NCBI RefSeq assembly: GCF_002920635.1
Contig: NZ_PQSR01000026.1
Span: 16,637-80,636 of the forward strand
Reading direction: 5' to 3'
Source: Streptomyces sp. Ru72
Lineage (GTDB): Bacteria > Actinomycetota > Actinomycetes > Streptomycetales > Streptomycetaceae
DNA: 64,000 bases
Positions within the stretch are counted from its first letter, which is position 1. Every line of letters starts with the position of its first letter. The translations under genes were made by a program, and so were the position numbers. A model generated the notes under the pieces. That model did not search any database. It worked only from the letters and a program-made list of their open reading frames with translations, and was not told the DNA's origin. Below are positions 39,424-48,443 of this stretch, one piece after another.

Positions 39424-40383
39424 CTACCCGGCGGTACCGCTGCCGGAAACCCGCGGGTTTCCGTCGGTAAGGCGCGCGGTCAGGCGGCGCCTGCGCCAGA
39501 GCACCAGCGGCGCGGCGCCGATCAGGCCGAGGGCCGAGGGGGCCACCGTGTTGAGGCCCTGGTCGAAGGTGTCCGGGATGGGCAGCGTGTCCCAGCGGGT
39601 GGGCGGCCAGGCGATCACGATCGCGCGGCCCACGACGTTCCCCACGGGCACGAAGCCCCGGAACTTGTCCTGCTGGTGGTAGCGGGAGTCGAGCGAGTTC
39701 TGCCGGTGGTCGCCCATGACCCAGATTTTGCCCGGGGGAACCGTGACCTTGAACTGGCCGCCCTGGTCGTCGACGCTGCACGGGGTGTTGCCCGGGTACA
39801 CGTACGGCTCGTTGAGCGGCTTGCCGTTGACCAGCAGCGGGCCGGTGTTCTTGCACTCGATGGTGTCGCCGGCGACACCGACGACCCGCTTGATGAGGTC
39901 CTTCTCCTCGGCGGACGGCATCAGGCCGATCCAGCTCAGCGCCGTCTGCAGCGCGTTCGGAGTGCTGGTGGGCTCGCCCGCCAGCCAGTTGTCCGGGTCG
40001 TGGAAGACCACGACCTCGCCGCGCGAGGGCTTGGAGCCGAACCACGGGGTCAGCTTGTCGACGAGGACCCGGTCACCCTGCTGGAGGGTGTTCTGCATCG
40101 AGTCCGAGGGGATCGAGAACGCCTGCACCAGGAACGTCTTGATCAGCAGCGCGAGCACCAGCGCGATGCCGATGAGGAGCGGAAGTTCCTTCCAGAAGGA
40201 GCGCTGCTTCTTGGGGCCGCCGCCCTGGCCGCCGCTGTCCTGCGCGCCGTGCGCCGGGGAGTCACTCCCGGTGCCGACGTGCTCTTCCGCGGCCGGGGCA
40301 GCCGCCTCGTCGGGTCGCTCCGGCCTCTCCTCGGGACCCTCGTGTCCGGACCGTGCGCCGACCGCCAAATCCCCCACATCCAC
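39424..40383 (-). CDS. sipY: Type I signal peptidase (SipY-like)
   Basis: 319 residues. A charged, disordered cytoplasmic head (about 60 residues) leads to a membrane span (LPLLIGIALVLALLIKTFLV). Then come the catalytic serine in IPSDSMQNTL, lysine in DLIKRVVGVAGD and the IWVMGDHRQNSLDSRYH box; a second span is near the C-terminus. GAGGAG just before the start supports ATG 40383 or GTG 40377. The first 122 bp overlap the end of sipX in another frame, which is unusually long. Confidence 0.9.
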   Translation of the reverse strand: MDVGDLAVGARSGHEGPEERPERPDEAAAPAAEEHVGTGSDSPAHGAQDSGGQGGGPKKQRSFWKELPLLIGIALVLALLIKTFLVQAFSIPSDSMQNTLQQGDRVLVDKLTPWFGSKPSRGEVVVFHDPDNWLAGEPTSTPNALQTALSWIGLMPSAEEKDLIKRVVGVAGDTIECKNTGPLLVNGKPLNEPYVYPGNTPCSVDDQGGQFKVTVPPGKIWVMGDHRQNSLDSRYHQQDKFRGFVPVGNVVGRAIVIAWPPTRWDTLPIPDTFDQGLNTVAPSALGLIGAAPLVLWRRRRLTARLTDGNPRVSGSGTAG

Positions 40384-41350
40384 TCCTCACTCCGTACCGC
40401 CGCCGGCGCCCCTGTCGACGCAGGCCCACCACTCCCATAACGAGCGGGAGTTCCGCAGGGCTCGGGAGGGGGATCAATCCGTATCGATCCGCGGAGGCCA
40501 CCCTATGCGACGGACCGAGTGCGCTGGCCGCACCGCCCGGCACCGACGCGTAAGTGTCCGGCTCCTTCAGTCGGGTCCAGTGCCCAATGGGCCAGGCGAT
40601 AACCATGGCGCGGCCCACGACGGACTCCTCCGAGACAGTACCGCCGTACGGCTCGTTGCGGTGGTAGCGGGAGTCGGCCGAGTTGGCCCGGTGGTCGCCC
40701 ATCACCCACAGGCGCCCGGGTGGCACGGTCTCCGAGAACGAGAAGTCCGAAGGTTTGTTCCCCGGGTGAATGTACGGCTCGTTCAGCGGCACACCGTTGA
40801 CCGTGACCCGCCCTTGCGTGTCACAGCACTTGACGGTGTCTCCGCCGACCGCGATGACCCGTTTGATGAGGTCCTTGTCGTTGTCAGACGGCAGCAGGCC
40901 GATCCAGGTGAGCCCTTCCTTGACCTGTTTGACGACGATCGGGTCGTTCTTCTGGGGTGTCTTCTCGCCCGCGAGCCAGTCGCCGGGGTCCCGGAAGACG
41001 ACGACGTCACCGCGCTGCGGCTTGGAGCCGAACCACGGGGTCAGCTTGTCGACGAGGACGCGGTCGCCGATCTGGATCGTGTTCTCCATGGAACCCGACG
41101 GGATGACGAACGCCTGCACGAGGAAGGTCTTCAGAACCAGCGCTATGAGGACGGCGACACCGACGAGGAGCGGTATCTCCTTGACGGCGGAACGCCTCCT
41201 CTTGCGCTTCACCTTGCGCTGGAGCTTGCGCCGCTCGGCACGGCTGCGTCCGGTGGGGGCTGAGCCGGCGGCGCGTCGCGCGCCGGTGGGCAGCAGGTTC
41301 TGCGTGGCGGTGTCGGACGGCGCACGGCGCGGTTTGCCGCGGTTACCCAT
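40262..41350 (-). CDS. sipX: Type I signal peptidase (SipX-like) with long basic C-terminal tail
   Basis: 362 residues from ATG 41350 (GTG 41356 possible). Basic head, membrane span (EIPLLVGVAVLIALVLKTFLV), catalytic serine in IPSGSMENTI, lysine in DLIKRVIAVGGD, LWVMGDHRANSADSRYH. After a second hydrophobic span (LPLVMGVVGL) the protein continues for about 50 Arg/Gly-rich residues that overlap the sipY reading frame, so it is longer than I would expect for the family. The extension may be real or may mark a lost stop codon. Start overlaps the sipW stop by 8 bp. Confidence 0.88.
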   Translation of the reverse strand: MGNRGKPRRAPSDTATQNLLPTGARRAAGSAPTGRSRAERRKLQRKVKRKRRRSAVKEIPLLVGVAVLIALVLKTFLVQAFVIPSGSMENTIQIGDRVLVDKLTPWFGSKPQRGDVVVFRDPGDWLAGEKTPQKNDPIVVKQVKEGLTWIGLLPSDNDKDLIKRVIAVGGDTVKCCDTQGRVTVNGVPLNEPYIHPGNKPSDFSFSETVPPGRLWVMGDHRANSADSRYHRNEPYGGTVSEESVVGRAMVIAWPIGHWTRLKEPDTYASVPGGAASALGPSHRVASADRYGLIPLPSPAELPLVMGVVGLRRQGRRRRYGVRSGCGGFGGRRTVRTRGSRGEAGATRRGGCPGRGRARRHRE

Positions 41351-42098
41351 GCGCACCGCCCGCTGCCTTCGGCGCGTTCGTCTCCGGGGCGCTCGTGCCG
41401 GGCGCGGGCACGCGCGCGTAGGCGCCGGGTCGGGTGATGTGCCTGAAGTGCGCGGAGGGCCAGATCACCCAGTCGGCCCGGCCGATCACGGCGCCGACGG
41501 GGACCATGCCGCCGCCCGGCGACCCGAGGTGGTCCCGGGAGTCGCTGGAGTCCCTGCGGTGGTCGCCGAGGACGAAGAGCGCGCCGTCGGGCACGACGAC
41601 GTCGAAGGGGACGTCGGACGGGCTGTTGCCGGGGTAGAGAAACGACGACTCGTCGACCGACCGGCCGTTCACCTCGAGCCTCCCCTCCTTGTCGCAGCAG
41701 ACCACGTGGTCTCCCCCTACACCCACTACCCGTTTGACGTAGTCGGCGTTCCCGAAGTACCCGGTGCCGTCGAACACGACGACATCTCCCCGCTGCGGCT
41801 CGGATCCGAAACGGTACGCCAACTTATTTACGAGAACGCGGTCCCCGATCCTCAATCCGCGCTCCATGGAACCGCTCGGTATGTCGAACGGCTGCATCAC
41901 AAAGGTGCCGAGGGTGAGGAGGAAAAGCAGACAGACCAGCACGGTGAGGGTGATCCGGCCGCCGGGCAGCCTGCCGGCGACGCGGGACGGCAACGCGAAG
42001 CGCGACCGCTCCTCCGGCCCCCCTGTGTCCGAGGTCTCCTCGGGCTGCGCGGGGTGGGAGGAGCGGTCGCGCTCCAGGTGCTGTGCTTCGGTGTCCAT
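41343..42098 (-). CDS. sipW: Type I signal peptidase (SipW-like)
   Basis: 251 residues. Membrane span TLTVLVCLLFLLTLGTFVM, catalytic serine in IPSGSMERGL, lysine in YVKRVVGVGGD, and LFVLGDHRRDSSDSRDH. It has a single clear span, unlike its three neighbours, which have an additional C-terminal one. It opens the sipW-sipX-sipY operon, 45 bp after rplS. Having four clustered signal peptidases is typical of Streptomyces, which secrete many proteins. Confidence 0.9.
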   Translation of the reverse strand: MDTEAQHLERDRSSHPAQPEETSDTGGPEERSRFALPSRVAGRLPGGRITLTVLVCLLFLLTLGTFVMQPFDIPSGSMERGLRIGDRVLVNKLAYRFGSEPQRGDVVVFDGTGYFGNADYVKRVVGVGGDHVVCCDKEGRLEVNGRSVDESSFLYPGNSPSDVPFDVVVPDGALFVLGDHRRDSSDSRDHLGSPGGGMVPVGAVIGRADWVIWPSAHFRHITRPGAYARVPAPGTSAPETNAPKAAGGAHG

Positions 42099-42143
42099 CG
42101 GGGCCAGATGCTATCCGGCCCCCTTGTGAACCCCCTCAGGCGC

Positions 42144-42494
42144 TCAGTTCTCGCGCTTCTCCTTGATCTTCGCGGCCTTGCCGCGCAGGTCGCGCAGGTA
42201 GTACAGCTTGGCGCGACGGACGTCACCTCGGGTGACGAGCTCGATCTTCTCCACGATCGGGGTGTGCACCGGGAAGGTGCGCTCGACGCCGACGGAGAAG
42301 GAGACCTTGCGGACCGTGAAGGTCTCGCGCACGCCGGAGCCCTGGCGGCGGATCACGACGCCCTTGAACTGCTGCACACGGGAGCGGTTGCCCTCGATGA
42401 CGCGGACGTGGACGTTGACCGTGTCACCGGGACGGAAGGCCGGGATGTCGGAGCGCAGCGACGCGGCGTCGACGGAGTCGAGCAGGTGAGACAT
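42144..42494 (-). CDS. rplS: 50S ribosomal protein L19
   Basis: 116 residues from ATG 42494. L19 features: FRPGDTVNVHVRVIEGNRSR, VQQFKGVVIRRQG, ETFTVRKVSFSVGVERTFPV, VTRGDVRRAKLYYLRDLRGK. It sits at the 30S-50S interface. It follows trmD by 137 bp in the rpsP-khpA-rimM-trmD-rplS series. Confidence 0.97.
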   Translation of the reverse strand: MSHLLDSVDAASLRSDIPAFRPGDTVNVHVRVIEGNRSRVQQFKGVVIRRQGSGVRETFTVRKVSFSVGVERTFPVHTPIVEKIELVTRGDVRRAKLYYLRDLRGKAAKIKEKREN

Positions 42495-42631
42495 TTCGTC
42501 TGCTTTCTTCGCCGATGCCACAGGTCATCGGCGGTACGTAGTTTTTCGGTAAGAGAGTGGTGGCCGTCGTCGGGGCGGGCGTCGTGTCCCCCTGTGGCAG
42601 GGGCGCACGCCGGACGGCGGGCAACAGCGCA

Positions 42632-43468
42632 CTATTCTTCCATGCCGTCCGGCCTGCGCCAAAATCGGCCGTAGGGCTTGCCCTCCGGGTCGGGCGCCCA
42701 GCCCAGGATGGAGAGCATCTCGCGGTCCTTCTTGTCGAAGGCGGCGGGGTCGCAGCCCTCGATCAGGTCGGGCCGGTTGGCCGTCGTGCGCTTCAGGGCC
42801 TCGTCGCGGCGCCAGCGGGCGATCTTCCCGTGGTGGCCGCTGAGCAGCACGTCGGGGATGTCCCGGCCGCGCCAGGCGGGCGGCTTGGTGTAGACGGGGC
42901 CCTCGAGGAGGTTGGCCATCGCGCCGGGCGCGAAGGAGTCGTCCCGGTGGGACTCGGCGTTGCCGAGGACGCCGGGCAGGAGCCGGGCCACCGCCTCGGT
43001 GATGACGAGGACGGCCGCCTCGCCGCCGGCGAGGACGTAGTCGCCGATGGACACCTCGTACACCGGCATCCGGGTGGCGTACTCGTCGACGACGCGGCGG
43101 TCGATGCCCTCGTAGCGGGCGGGGGTGAAGATCAGCCACGGGCGCTCGGAGAGTTCGACGGCGAGCTTCTGGGTGAAGGGACGGCCGCTGGGGGTCGGGA
43201 CGATCAGCGCGGGCTCGTGGGAGCCGGTCTCGTAGCCGTCGGCGAGTGTCTCGTCCAGGGCGTCGCCCCAGGGCTCGGTCTTCATCACCATGCCGGGGCC
43301 GCCGCCGTACGGCGTGTCGTCGACGGTGTTGTGCCGGTCGTACGTCCAGGACCGCAGGTCGTGCACGTGGACATCGAGCTGCCCCCGCGCGCGTGCCTTG
43401 CCGACGAGGGAGACGTTCAGCGGTTCCAGGTACTCGGGGAAGATCGTGACGACGTCGAGCCGCATCAC
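42632..43468 (-). CDS. trmD: tRNA (guanine37-N1)-methyltransferase
   Basis: 278 residues. TrmD knot features: MRLDVVTIFPEYLEPLN, YGGGPGMVMKTEPW, LIFTPARYEGIDRRVVDEY, VSIGDYVLAGGEAAVLVI. It makes m1G37 and prevents frameshifting. Its start overlaps the rimM stop (ATGA). The C-terminus extends about 40 residues past the E. coli enzyme, as is common in actinobacteria. Confidence 0.96.
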   Translation of the reverse strand: MMRLDVVTIFPEYLEPLNVSLVGKARARGQLDVHVHDLRSWTYDRHNTVDDTPYGGGPGMVMKTEPWGDALDETLADGYETGSHEPALIVPTPSGRPFTQKLAVELSERPWLIFTPARYEGIDRRVVDEYATRMPVYEVSIGDYVLAGGEAAVLVITEAVARLLPGVLGNAESHRDDSFAPGAMANLLEGPVYTKPPAWRGRDIPDVLLSGHHGKIARWRRDEALKRTTANRPDLIEGCDPAAFDKKDREMLSILGWAPDPEGKPYGRFWRRPDGMEE

Positions 43469-44007
43469 GCCTCTTCCCGGGAGGACGCGATCTCGGCCCT
43501 GTCGTCGATCAGTCCCGGCGGCGGATCGATGATCGCCCGCTGCTCCTCGAGGTCGATCTCGGTGACGATCTCCGACACGAACGGGACGAACACCTCGGTC
43601 CCGTCCGGACGCTCCACCACGAACAGGTCCTGCGTGGGCAGGTGCGAGATCTCGGTGATGCGGCCGACCTCGACGCCGTCCGCGGTCACCACGTCCAGGT
43701 CGATGAGCTGGTGGTCGTAGTACTCGTCCTCGCCCTCGGGCAGTTCGTCGGGGTCGACCTCGGCGATCAGCAGGGTGTTGCGCAGCGCCTCTGCGGCGTT
43801 GCGGTCCCTCACGCCCTCGAAGCGAAGGAGCAGGCGGCCGCTGTGCACCCGGCCCGTCTCGATGGTCAGCGGTCCGGCCGAGGCGGGGTCGGTGGCCAGT
43901 ACGGCGCCGGGTGCGAGCCTGAGTTCCGGCTCATCGGTACGGACCTCCACGGTGACCTCGCCCCTGACCCCGTGGGCGCGGCCGATCCGTGCGACTACCA
44001 GCTGCAC
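43465..44007 (-). CDS. rimM: 16S rRNA processing/30S maturation factor RimM
   Basis: 180 residues: VVARIGRAHGVRGEVTVEVRT at the start, then a PRC-barrel domain from DEYYDHQLIDLDVVTADGVEVGRI. RimM binds S19 and helps mature the 30S head. It ends in a 4-bp overlap with trmD. Confidence 0.95.
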   Translation of the reverse strand: MQLVVARIGRAHGVRGEVTVEVRTDEPELRLAPGAVLATDPASAGPLTIETGRVHSGRLLLRFEGVRDRNAAEALRNTLLIAEVDPDELPEGEDEYYDHQLIDLDVVTADGVEVGRITEISHLPTQDLFVVERPDGTEVFVPFVSEIVTEIDLEEQRAIIDPPPGLIDDRAEIASSREEA

Positions 44008-44088
44008 TGTGCTTGATCTCCTGTCATACGACTACGGGCCGGGGACGGCCCAGTGGCCCTCCCCGGCCCGAGCCGGTGCTGCGTAGGT

Positions 44089-44328
44089 TCAGCGGACGTG
44101 GTCCACGTCGACGAGGTCGACCCGGACGCCGCGGCCGCCGATGGCGCCCACGACGGTGCGCAGAGCACGTGCGGTGCGGCCGTTGCGGCCGATCACCTTG
44201 CCGAGGTCGTCGGGGTGGACCCGGACCTCGAGCACACGCCCGCGACGCAGGTTGCGCGAGGCCACCTGCACATCGTCAGGGTTGTCGACGATGCCCTTCA
44301 CGAGGTGCTCGAGAGCCTCCTCGAGCAT
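44089..44328 (-). CDS. khpA: KH-domain RNA-binding protein KhpA
   Basis: 79 residues, a single KH domain with the loop VIGRNGRTARALRTVV (GxxG). These small proteins bind RNA, often with KhpB, and influence translation and cell division genes. It is one codon after rpsP, as in most Gram-positive genomes. Confidence 0.93.
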   Translation of the reverse strand: MLEEALEHLVKGIVDNPDDVQVASRNLRRGRVLEVRVHPDDLGKVIGRNGRTARALRTVVGAIGGRGVRVDLVDVDHVR

Positions 44329-44330
44329 GC

Positions 44331-44759
44331 TCAGGCCTCGGTCGACTCAGACGCAGAGGACTCGGCCGGGGCCTCGTCCTTCTTCTCGGCCTTCTTCTTC
44401 TGGGTGATCGCCTCGCCCTTGCCCTCGTCCTCGCCGCTGATGGCCTCGAACGACGGACGCGCGGCCTTGGTCTCCGGCTGCAGCAGCGGCGCCGGGGCGG
44501 GCTCGCCCTTGAACTTCTGCCAGTCGCCAGTCTTCTTGAGGATGGCGAGCACGGGCTCGGTCGGCTGAGCGCCGACACCGAGCCAGTACGCCACGCGCTC
44601 GGCGTCGACCTCGATCACCGACGGGTTGTACGTCGGGTGGTACTTGCCGATCTCCTCGATCGCCCGGCCGTCACGGCGGGTGCGGGAGTCGGCGACGACG
44701 ATGCGGTAGTGAGGCGAACGGATCTTGCCCAGACGCTTCAGCTTGATCTTGACTGCCAC
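44331..44759 (-). CDS. rpsP: 30S ribosomal protein S16 with C-terminal extension
   Basis: 142 residues. The S16 fold is in the first 80 (MAVKIKLKRLGKIRSPHYRIVV, DGRAIEEIGKYHPTYNPS, YWLGVGAQPTEPVLAILKKTG). The rest is an acidic/basic Lys-Glu-Ala tail (EKKDEAPAESSASESTEA), as in S2 of this genome. It heads the rpsP-khpA-rimM-trmD-rplS genes. Confidence 0.96.
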   Translation of the reverse strand: MAVKIKLKRLGKIRSPHYRIVVADSRTRRDGRAIEEIGKYHPTYNPSVIEVDAERVAYWLGVGAQPTEPVLAILKKTGDWQKFKGEPAPAPLLQPETKAARPSFEAISGEDEGKGEAITQKKKAEKKDEAPAESSASESTEA

Positions 44760-45063
44760 GGGAGTGGGTTCTCCTGGATTTGACGTGGTTGGGCACGGCG
44801 AAGTGGCCGCGTGGGGTTGCGGTACCCGAGTGCCCGATGGACGCGTCAGCCGGAGGAGAGAGGGGTCCTGTGCGGCTGTCGAGTACAGCTAGCCATTGTG
44901 CCATACCCTGCGGGCCGCTCATGGCCGAGGGGGCGGTGCGCAGGTGTGCGGACATGCCGAAGGGGCATCCGGCGCCGGGGTCCCCCGGGCGTTGCTCACG
45001 CCACCCGGCGCTCACGGATGCCTGTGGGCAAGTGAGGTACGGCCGCCACGAGCAGCCGTCGGC
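44760..45063. other. Intergenic region upstream of rpsP
   Basis: No gene is supported in these 304 bases. The rpsP promoter should be here; the only notably A/T-rich patch on the minus strand is around 44888-44910 (GGTATGGCACAATGGCTAGC), but no -35/-10 pair is definite. The left 60 bases hold the rpsP ribosome-binding region. Confidence 0.4.
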
Positions 45064-45660
45064 TCAGCTTGCCGCCGCTCCCACCGGCTCGGGGATGCGG
45101 AACGGTTTTCCGCAGCCGCCGCACACGATCGGAGCCTGGGCCAGGACCGAGGGGACCACCCGCACGTTGCGGCCGCAGTCGCAGACCGCCTTGACGCGGA
45201 CGCCGCCCCCGGAGGAGCCGTGCCGGGCGGCCGGGCCCCGGAACGTGCGGGCCGTGTCGGCGGCCGTCGCCTGCGAGTGGGCCTTGAGCGCGCGCTGGAG
45301 CCGCTCGATCGTCGGGCGGTAGCGCCGTTTCGCCTCGGGGTTGAGCGTGACCAGGGAGAAGCCGCTGCTCGGGTGCGGCTCCTCGGGGTGGTCCAGGCCC
45401 AGCTCCTCGGCGATCGCGAGGAATCTGCGGTTGTGGTAGCGGCCGGCACGGGAGGTGTCGCGTACTCCGCGCGCGGCGGCGATGCCGTGGACTGCCTCAT
45501 GCAGCAGTCGTTCGAAGGAGAGTTCGTGCCCGCAGGCGGACGACGACTCTCCGATCAGTGACTCGGGCGCGGCAAGATCGGGCAGCTCGGAGTGGTACCG
45601 CTGAATGTCGGCCCACGCCTGCGCCAGCTCTGCGGCGAGAACAGGTGGTGTCGTGCTCAC
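45064..45660 (-). CDS. SprT-like metallopeptidase-fold protein with C-terminal zinc ribbon
   Basis: 198 residues from GTG 45660. The HExxH-type motif is HEAVH in LSFERLLHEAVHGIAAARGV, followed by DTSRAGRYHNRRFLAIAEELGL, which matches SprT-like proteins of actinobacteria. The C-terminus has two CxC/CxxC pairs (AVCDCGRNVRVV and IVCGGCGKPFRI), a zinc ribbon. SprT-like domains occur in DNA-protein crosslink repair enzymes and in plasmid-borne proteins; the role here is unknown. It sits in a patch that breaks the rpsP-ffh neighbourhood, with a second ProRS and a methyltransferase. Confidence 0.78.
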   Translation of the reverse strand: MSTTPPVLAAELAQAWADIQRYHSELPDLAAPESLIGESSSACGHELSFERLLHEAVHGIAAARGVRDTSRAGRYHNRRFLAIAEELGLDHPEEPHPSSGFSLVTLNPEAKRRYRPTIERLQRALKAHSQATAADTARTFRGPAARHGSSGGGVRVKAVCDCGRNVRVVPSVLAQAPIVCGGCGKPFRIPEPVGAAAS

Positions 45661-45919
45661 GTAATGACAACGAGCCTGAGGTCCCCTGTGTTCCTATTCC
45701 GGGGCATCCCAAATAATTTGCACGTACCCGTCAGTTGCCGCTGATGCGTCCTGACGAGGGCGGGTGCGCCGAACTGCGGAGAAGTCTCACAGCTCATCCC
45801 AAGGTGGTGCGTAGCGACGCCTACGACCCGGCGCGTAGCGGAACTCCGCACGCCGGGGCTGCTGTGGTCCTCGGATACGCAAGAGGCGTTTCGGCCGCTC
45901 TTGGAACCCGTCCGGTATC

Positions 45920-47335
45920 TCAGTAAGCGCGCGCGACGACGGCGACGTTACCGGGTGCGTCGTCGGCGTCGGGAACCGACCCGTCCTCGGCGACCAGACA
46001 CCGTACGGTCACCGCGTGCTCGGCCAGCCCCGCCTCGCCGTCCTCGCCGAGCACGGCCCACGGAATGCGAGCCCAGCCGCCCGCCGTGGCCGCCTCGACG
46101 GCCTCCTCGATCGTGGACACGTCCACCGTGCGGGACTCCCGGCGCTCACGCGACTGCTCCAGCAGCAGCGCCTGGTCCTCCTCGAGGATCCCGGGCAGTG
46201 TCCCGGCAAGCGCGTCGACCGGGACCGGCTCCTTGCCCCCGGGGATGCGTCGGACCAGCACCGCGGTGCCGTTCTCCAGGTCTCGGGGTCCGATCTCGAC
46301 GCGTACGGGCACGCCCTTGAGTTCCCAGTCGACGGCGCGGCGGCCGAAGGGGGTGTCGGTGCGGTCGTCGACGTGGACGCGGAGCCCCGCCGATCTCAGC
46401 CGGTCGCCGGTCTCGCGGACCGTGGCCAGAACCGTCTCGTCGCCCTTGATCGCGAGGACGACCACCTGGATGGGGGCCAGGCGTGGCGGGACGCGCAGAC
46501 CGTCGTCGTCGCCGTGCGTCATCACCAGGGCGCCGATCATGCGGGTGGTGGACCCCCAGGAGGTCTGCCAGACGAGTTCCTGTGTGCCGTCCTTCGACAG
46601 GTACTGCGTGCGGAAGGCCCTGGCGAAGTTCTGGCCCAGCTCATGGCTGGTGACCATCTGCAGGGCCTTGCCGTCCCCCATCATGCTTTCGAGGGTGAGG
46701 GTGTTGATCGCGCCGGCGAAGCGCTCCCTGGCCGTCTTGCGACCGGACACGAAGTCCGTCGCGAGGACGTTGCGCAGAAAGTCCCCGTAGACGTCGCGGT
46801 GGATGCGGGCGGCGAAGTCCCGGGCCTCCTCGTAGGTGGCGTGCGCCGTGTGGCCCTCCTGCCACAGGAACTCGGAGGTGCGCAGGAAGAGCCGCGGCCT
46901 GAGTTCCCAACGCACCACGTTCGCCCACTGGTTGATCAGGAGCGGAAGGTCGCGGTAGCTCTGGATCCACTTGGAGAAGTACTCGTTGACGATGGTCTCG
47001 GAGGTGGGCCGGACGACCGCCGGCTCCTCCAGTTCCTTGCCGCCGCCGTGCGTGACCACGGCGAGTTCGGGCGCGAATCCCTCGACGTGTTCGGCCTCCC
47101 TCGTCAGGTACGACTGGGGGATCAGCAGCGGGAAGTAGGCGTTCTGAGTGCCCGTCTCCTTGATGCGGGCGTCCATCTCCTGCTGCATCCGCTCCCACAG
47201 CCCGTACCCGTACGGTCGGATCACCATGGTGCCGCGCACCGGCCCGTTGTCCGCCAGTTCGGCCTTGTTCACGATGTCCTGGTACCAACGGGGAAAGTCC
47301 TCCGCCCGGGGCGTGAGGACGGGTGCCTTTGCCAT
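45920..47335 (-). CDS. proS: Prolyl-tRNA synthetase, archaeal/eukaryal type
   Basis: 471 residues from ATG 47335. Class II motifs: PVRGTMVIRPYGYGLWERMQ (motif 1 area), FLRTSEFLWQEGHTAH (motif 2, fRxxE) and TTRMIGALVMTHGDDDGLRVPPRLAP (motif 3 area). The editing insertion of the usual bacterial enzyme (about 570 residues) is absent, and the protein ends in tyrosine (VVARAY), as archaeal and eukaryal ProRS do. It charges tRNA-Pro with proline. I would expect a standard bacterial ProRS elsewhere in a Streptomyces genome, which would make this a second copy, perhaps with different inhibitor sensitivity. Confidence 0.9.
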   Translation of the reverse strand: MAKAPVLTPRAEDFPRWYQDIVNKAELADNGPVRGTMVIRPYGYGLWERMQQEMDARIKETGTQNAYFPLLIPQSYLTREAEHVEGFAPELAVVTHGGGKELEEPAVVRPTSETIVNEYFSKWIQSYRDLPLLINQWANVVRWELRPRLFLRTSEFLWQEGHTAHATYEEARDFAARIHRDVYGDFLRNVLATDFVSGRKTARERFAGAINTLTLESMMGDGKALQMVTSHELGQNFARAFRTQYLSKDGTQELVWQTSWGSTTRMIGALVMTHGDDDGLRVPPRLAPIQVVVLAIKGDETVLATVRETGDRLRSAGLRVHVDDRTDTPFGRRAVDWELKGVPVRVEIGPRDLENGTAVLVRRIPGGKEPVPVDALAGTLPGILEEDQALLLEQSRERRESRTVDVSTIEEAVEAATAGGWARIPWAVLGEDGEAGLAEHAVTVRCLVAEDGSVPDADDAPGNVAVVARAY

Positions 47336-47573
47336 GGCGCGATGGTACGGGGGCACCCGTGTGCCCGGTGAATCAATTTCCCGCCCGGGGGTGGCCCAGG
47401 GGCGCGCGGACGGCGCACACCGAGTACCCCACGACCCCTGGACGCCACGACGGGCGCGGAGTTTCCTGGCATACGGAGGCCATACGGGGGCCACGGGGGC
47501 CGAGTGCGAGGGCACGTCACGGGGGACGGCATCGTCAGACAGCGGCAACTCACGGCGGATTGGGGCGCTTTCG

Positions 47574-48434
47574 ATGACACCTACGCCCGTGCGGCAGCAC
47601 CTTTCCCACGCGGGCGCGGTTCCTCGCGTGGACCGGGGTGCACGCGCGCGTGACTGGGCGGAAATTCAGGAGCGGATGCTGGTGCCGGTCTACGAGGCCG
47701 TCTACGAGCGGCTGGAAGTGGGTTCCGGGACGCGGCTGCTGGGGCTCGGATGCGGTACGGGACTGGCCCTGCTGATGGCCGCCTCCCGGGGCGCATCGGT
47801 CACCGGCGTGGACTGCGGGGCGTGTGAACGGCTGGCGCTCGCGCGCGAGCGGCTGGGGCCCGCGCCGTGGGACACGCGGGCGTGTGCCGGCGCCCGGATC
47901 GTGGAGGGCTCGCCACGGGACGCGGCGCCCGGACCCGATGAGCCGGCGTACAACCTGGTGACCGCGTTCGAGCCGATCGGCTGTGCGGCCGGTGACGCCG
48001 GGACCCTTGAGGAGCAGTTGGTGGCGGCGGTGCCGTTCACGGAGCACGGGACGCCCGTGGTGCTCGCCGGATGGGGTCCGCCGGAACGGTGCAGCACCGC
48101 GTCCGTCCTGCGGGTCGCCGCCAAACTGGCCGATCCGGAACGTGGCGGGGGCGGTTGGCGGCCGGCCCGGCGCGACGATCTGGAGGAGGCCGCGCAGCGC
48201 TGCGGGCTCAGGCCGGACGGGTCGGGGCGGGTCGCCTGCCCCTTCGGGTACGCCGACATGGACAGCGCGTTGCGGGGGATGCTGTCGACGGGGTTGTTCG
48301 ACGCCGCGATCGACGCGACGGACCAGGAGCAGGTGGACAAGGAGCTGGCGGAGGCGCTGCATCCGCACCGGCGTGCGGACGGCACGGTGTGGATGCCGAA
48401 CGTCTTCCGCTACCTGATCGCCCGCATCCCCTAG
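47574..48434 (+). CDS. SAM-dependent class I methyltransferase
   Basis: 286 residues from ATG 47574. Motif I is LLGLGCGTGLALLMAASRG, then VTGVDCGACERLALAR as motif II, and YNLVTAFEPIGCAAGD in the motif IV area. The second half is variable, ending HPHRRADGTVWMPNVFRYLIA. This resembles the small-molecule or protein methyltransferases scattered in actinobacteria; substrate unknown. It reads away from the ProRS across 238 bp and ends at a strong terminator shared with ffh. Confidence 0.78.
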   Translation: MTPTPVRQHLSHAGAVPRVDRGARARDWAEIQERMLVPVYEAVYERLEVGSGTRLLGLGCGTGLALLMAASRGASVTGVDCGACERLALARERLGPAPWDTRACAGARIVEGSPRDAAPGPDEPAYNLVTAFEPIGCAAGDAGTLEEQLVAAVPFTEHGTPVVLAGWGPPERCSTASVLRVAAKLADPERGGGGWRPARRDDLEEAAQRCGLRPDGSGRVACPFGYADMDSALRGMLSTGLFDAAIDATDQEQVDKELAEALHPHRRADGTVWMPNVFRYLIARIP

Positions 48435-48443
48435 ACGACGCGC

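Noticed and set aside
44888..44910. rpsP promoter in the A/T-rich patch
   Set aside because: A -10-like element can be drawn, but no -35 at proper spacing supports it, so no promoter was called.
45657..45851. 64-codon minus-strand frame upstream of the SprT-like gene
   Set aside because: It has no ribosome-binding site and no protein-like composition; it is treated as non-coding.
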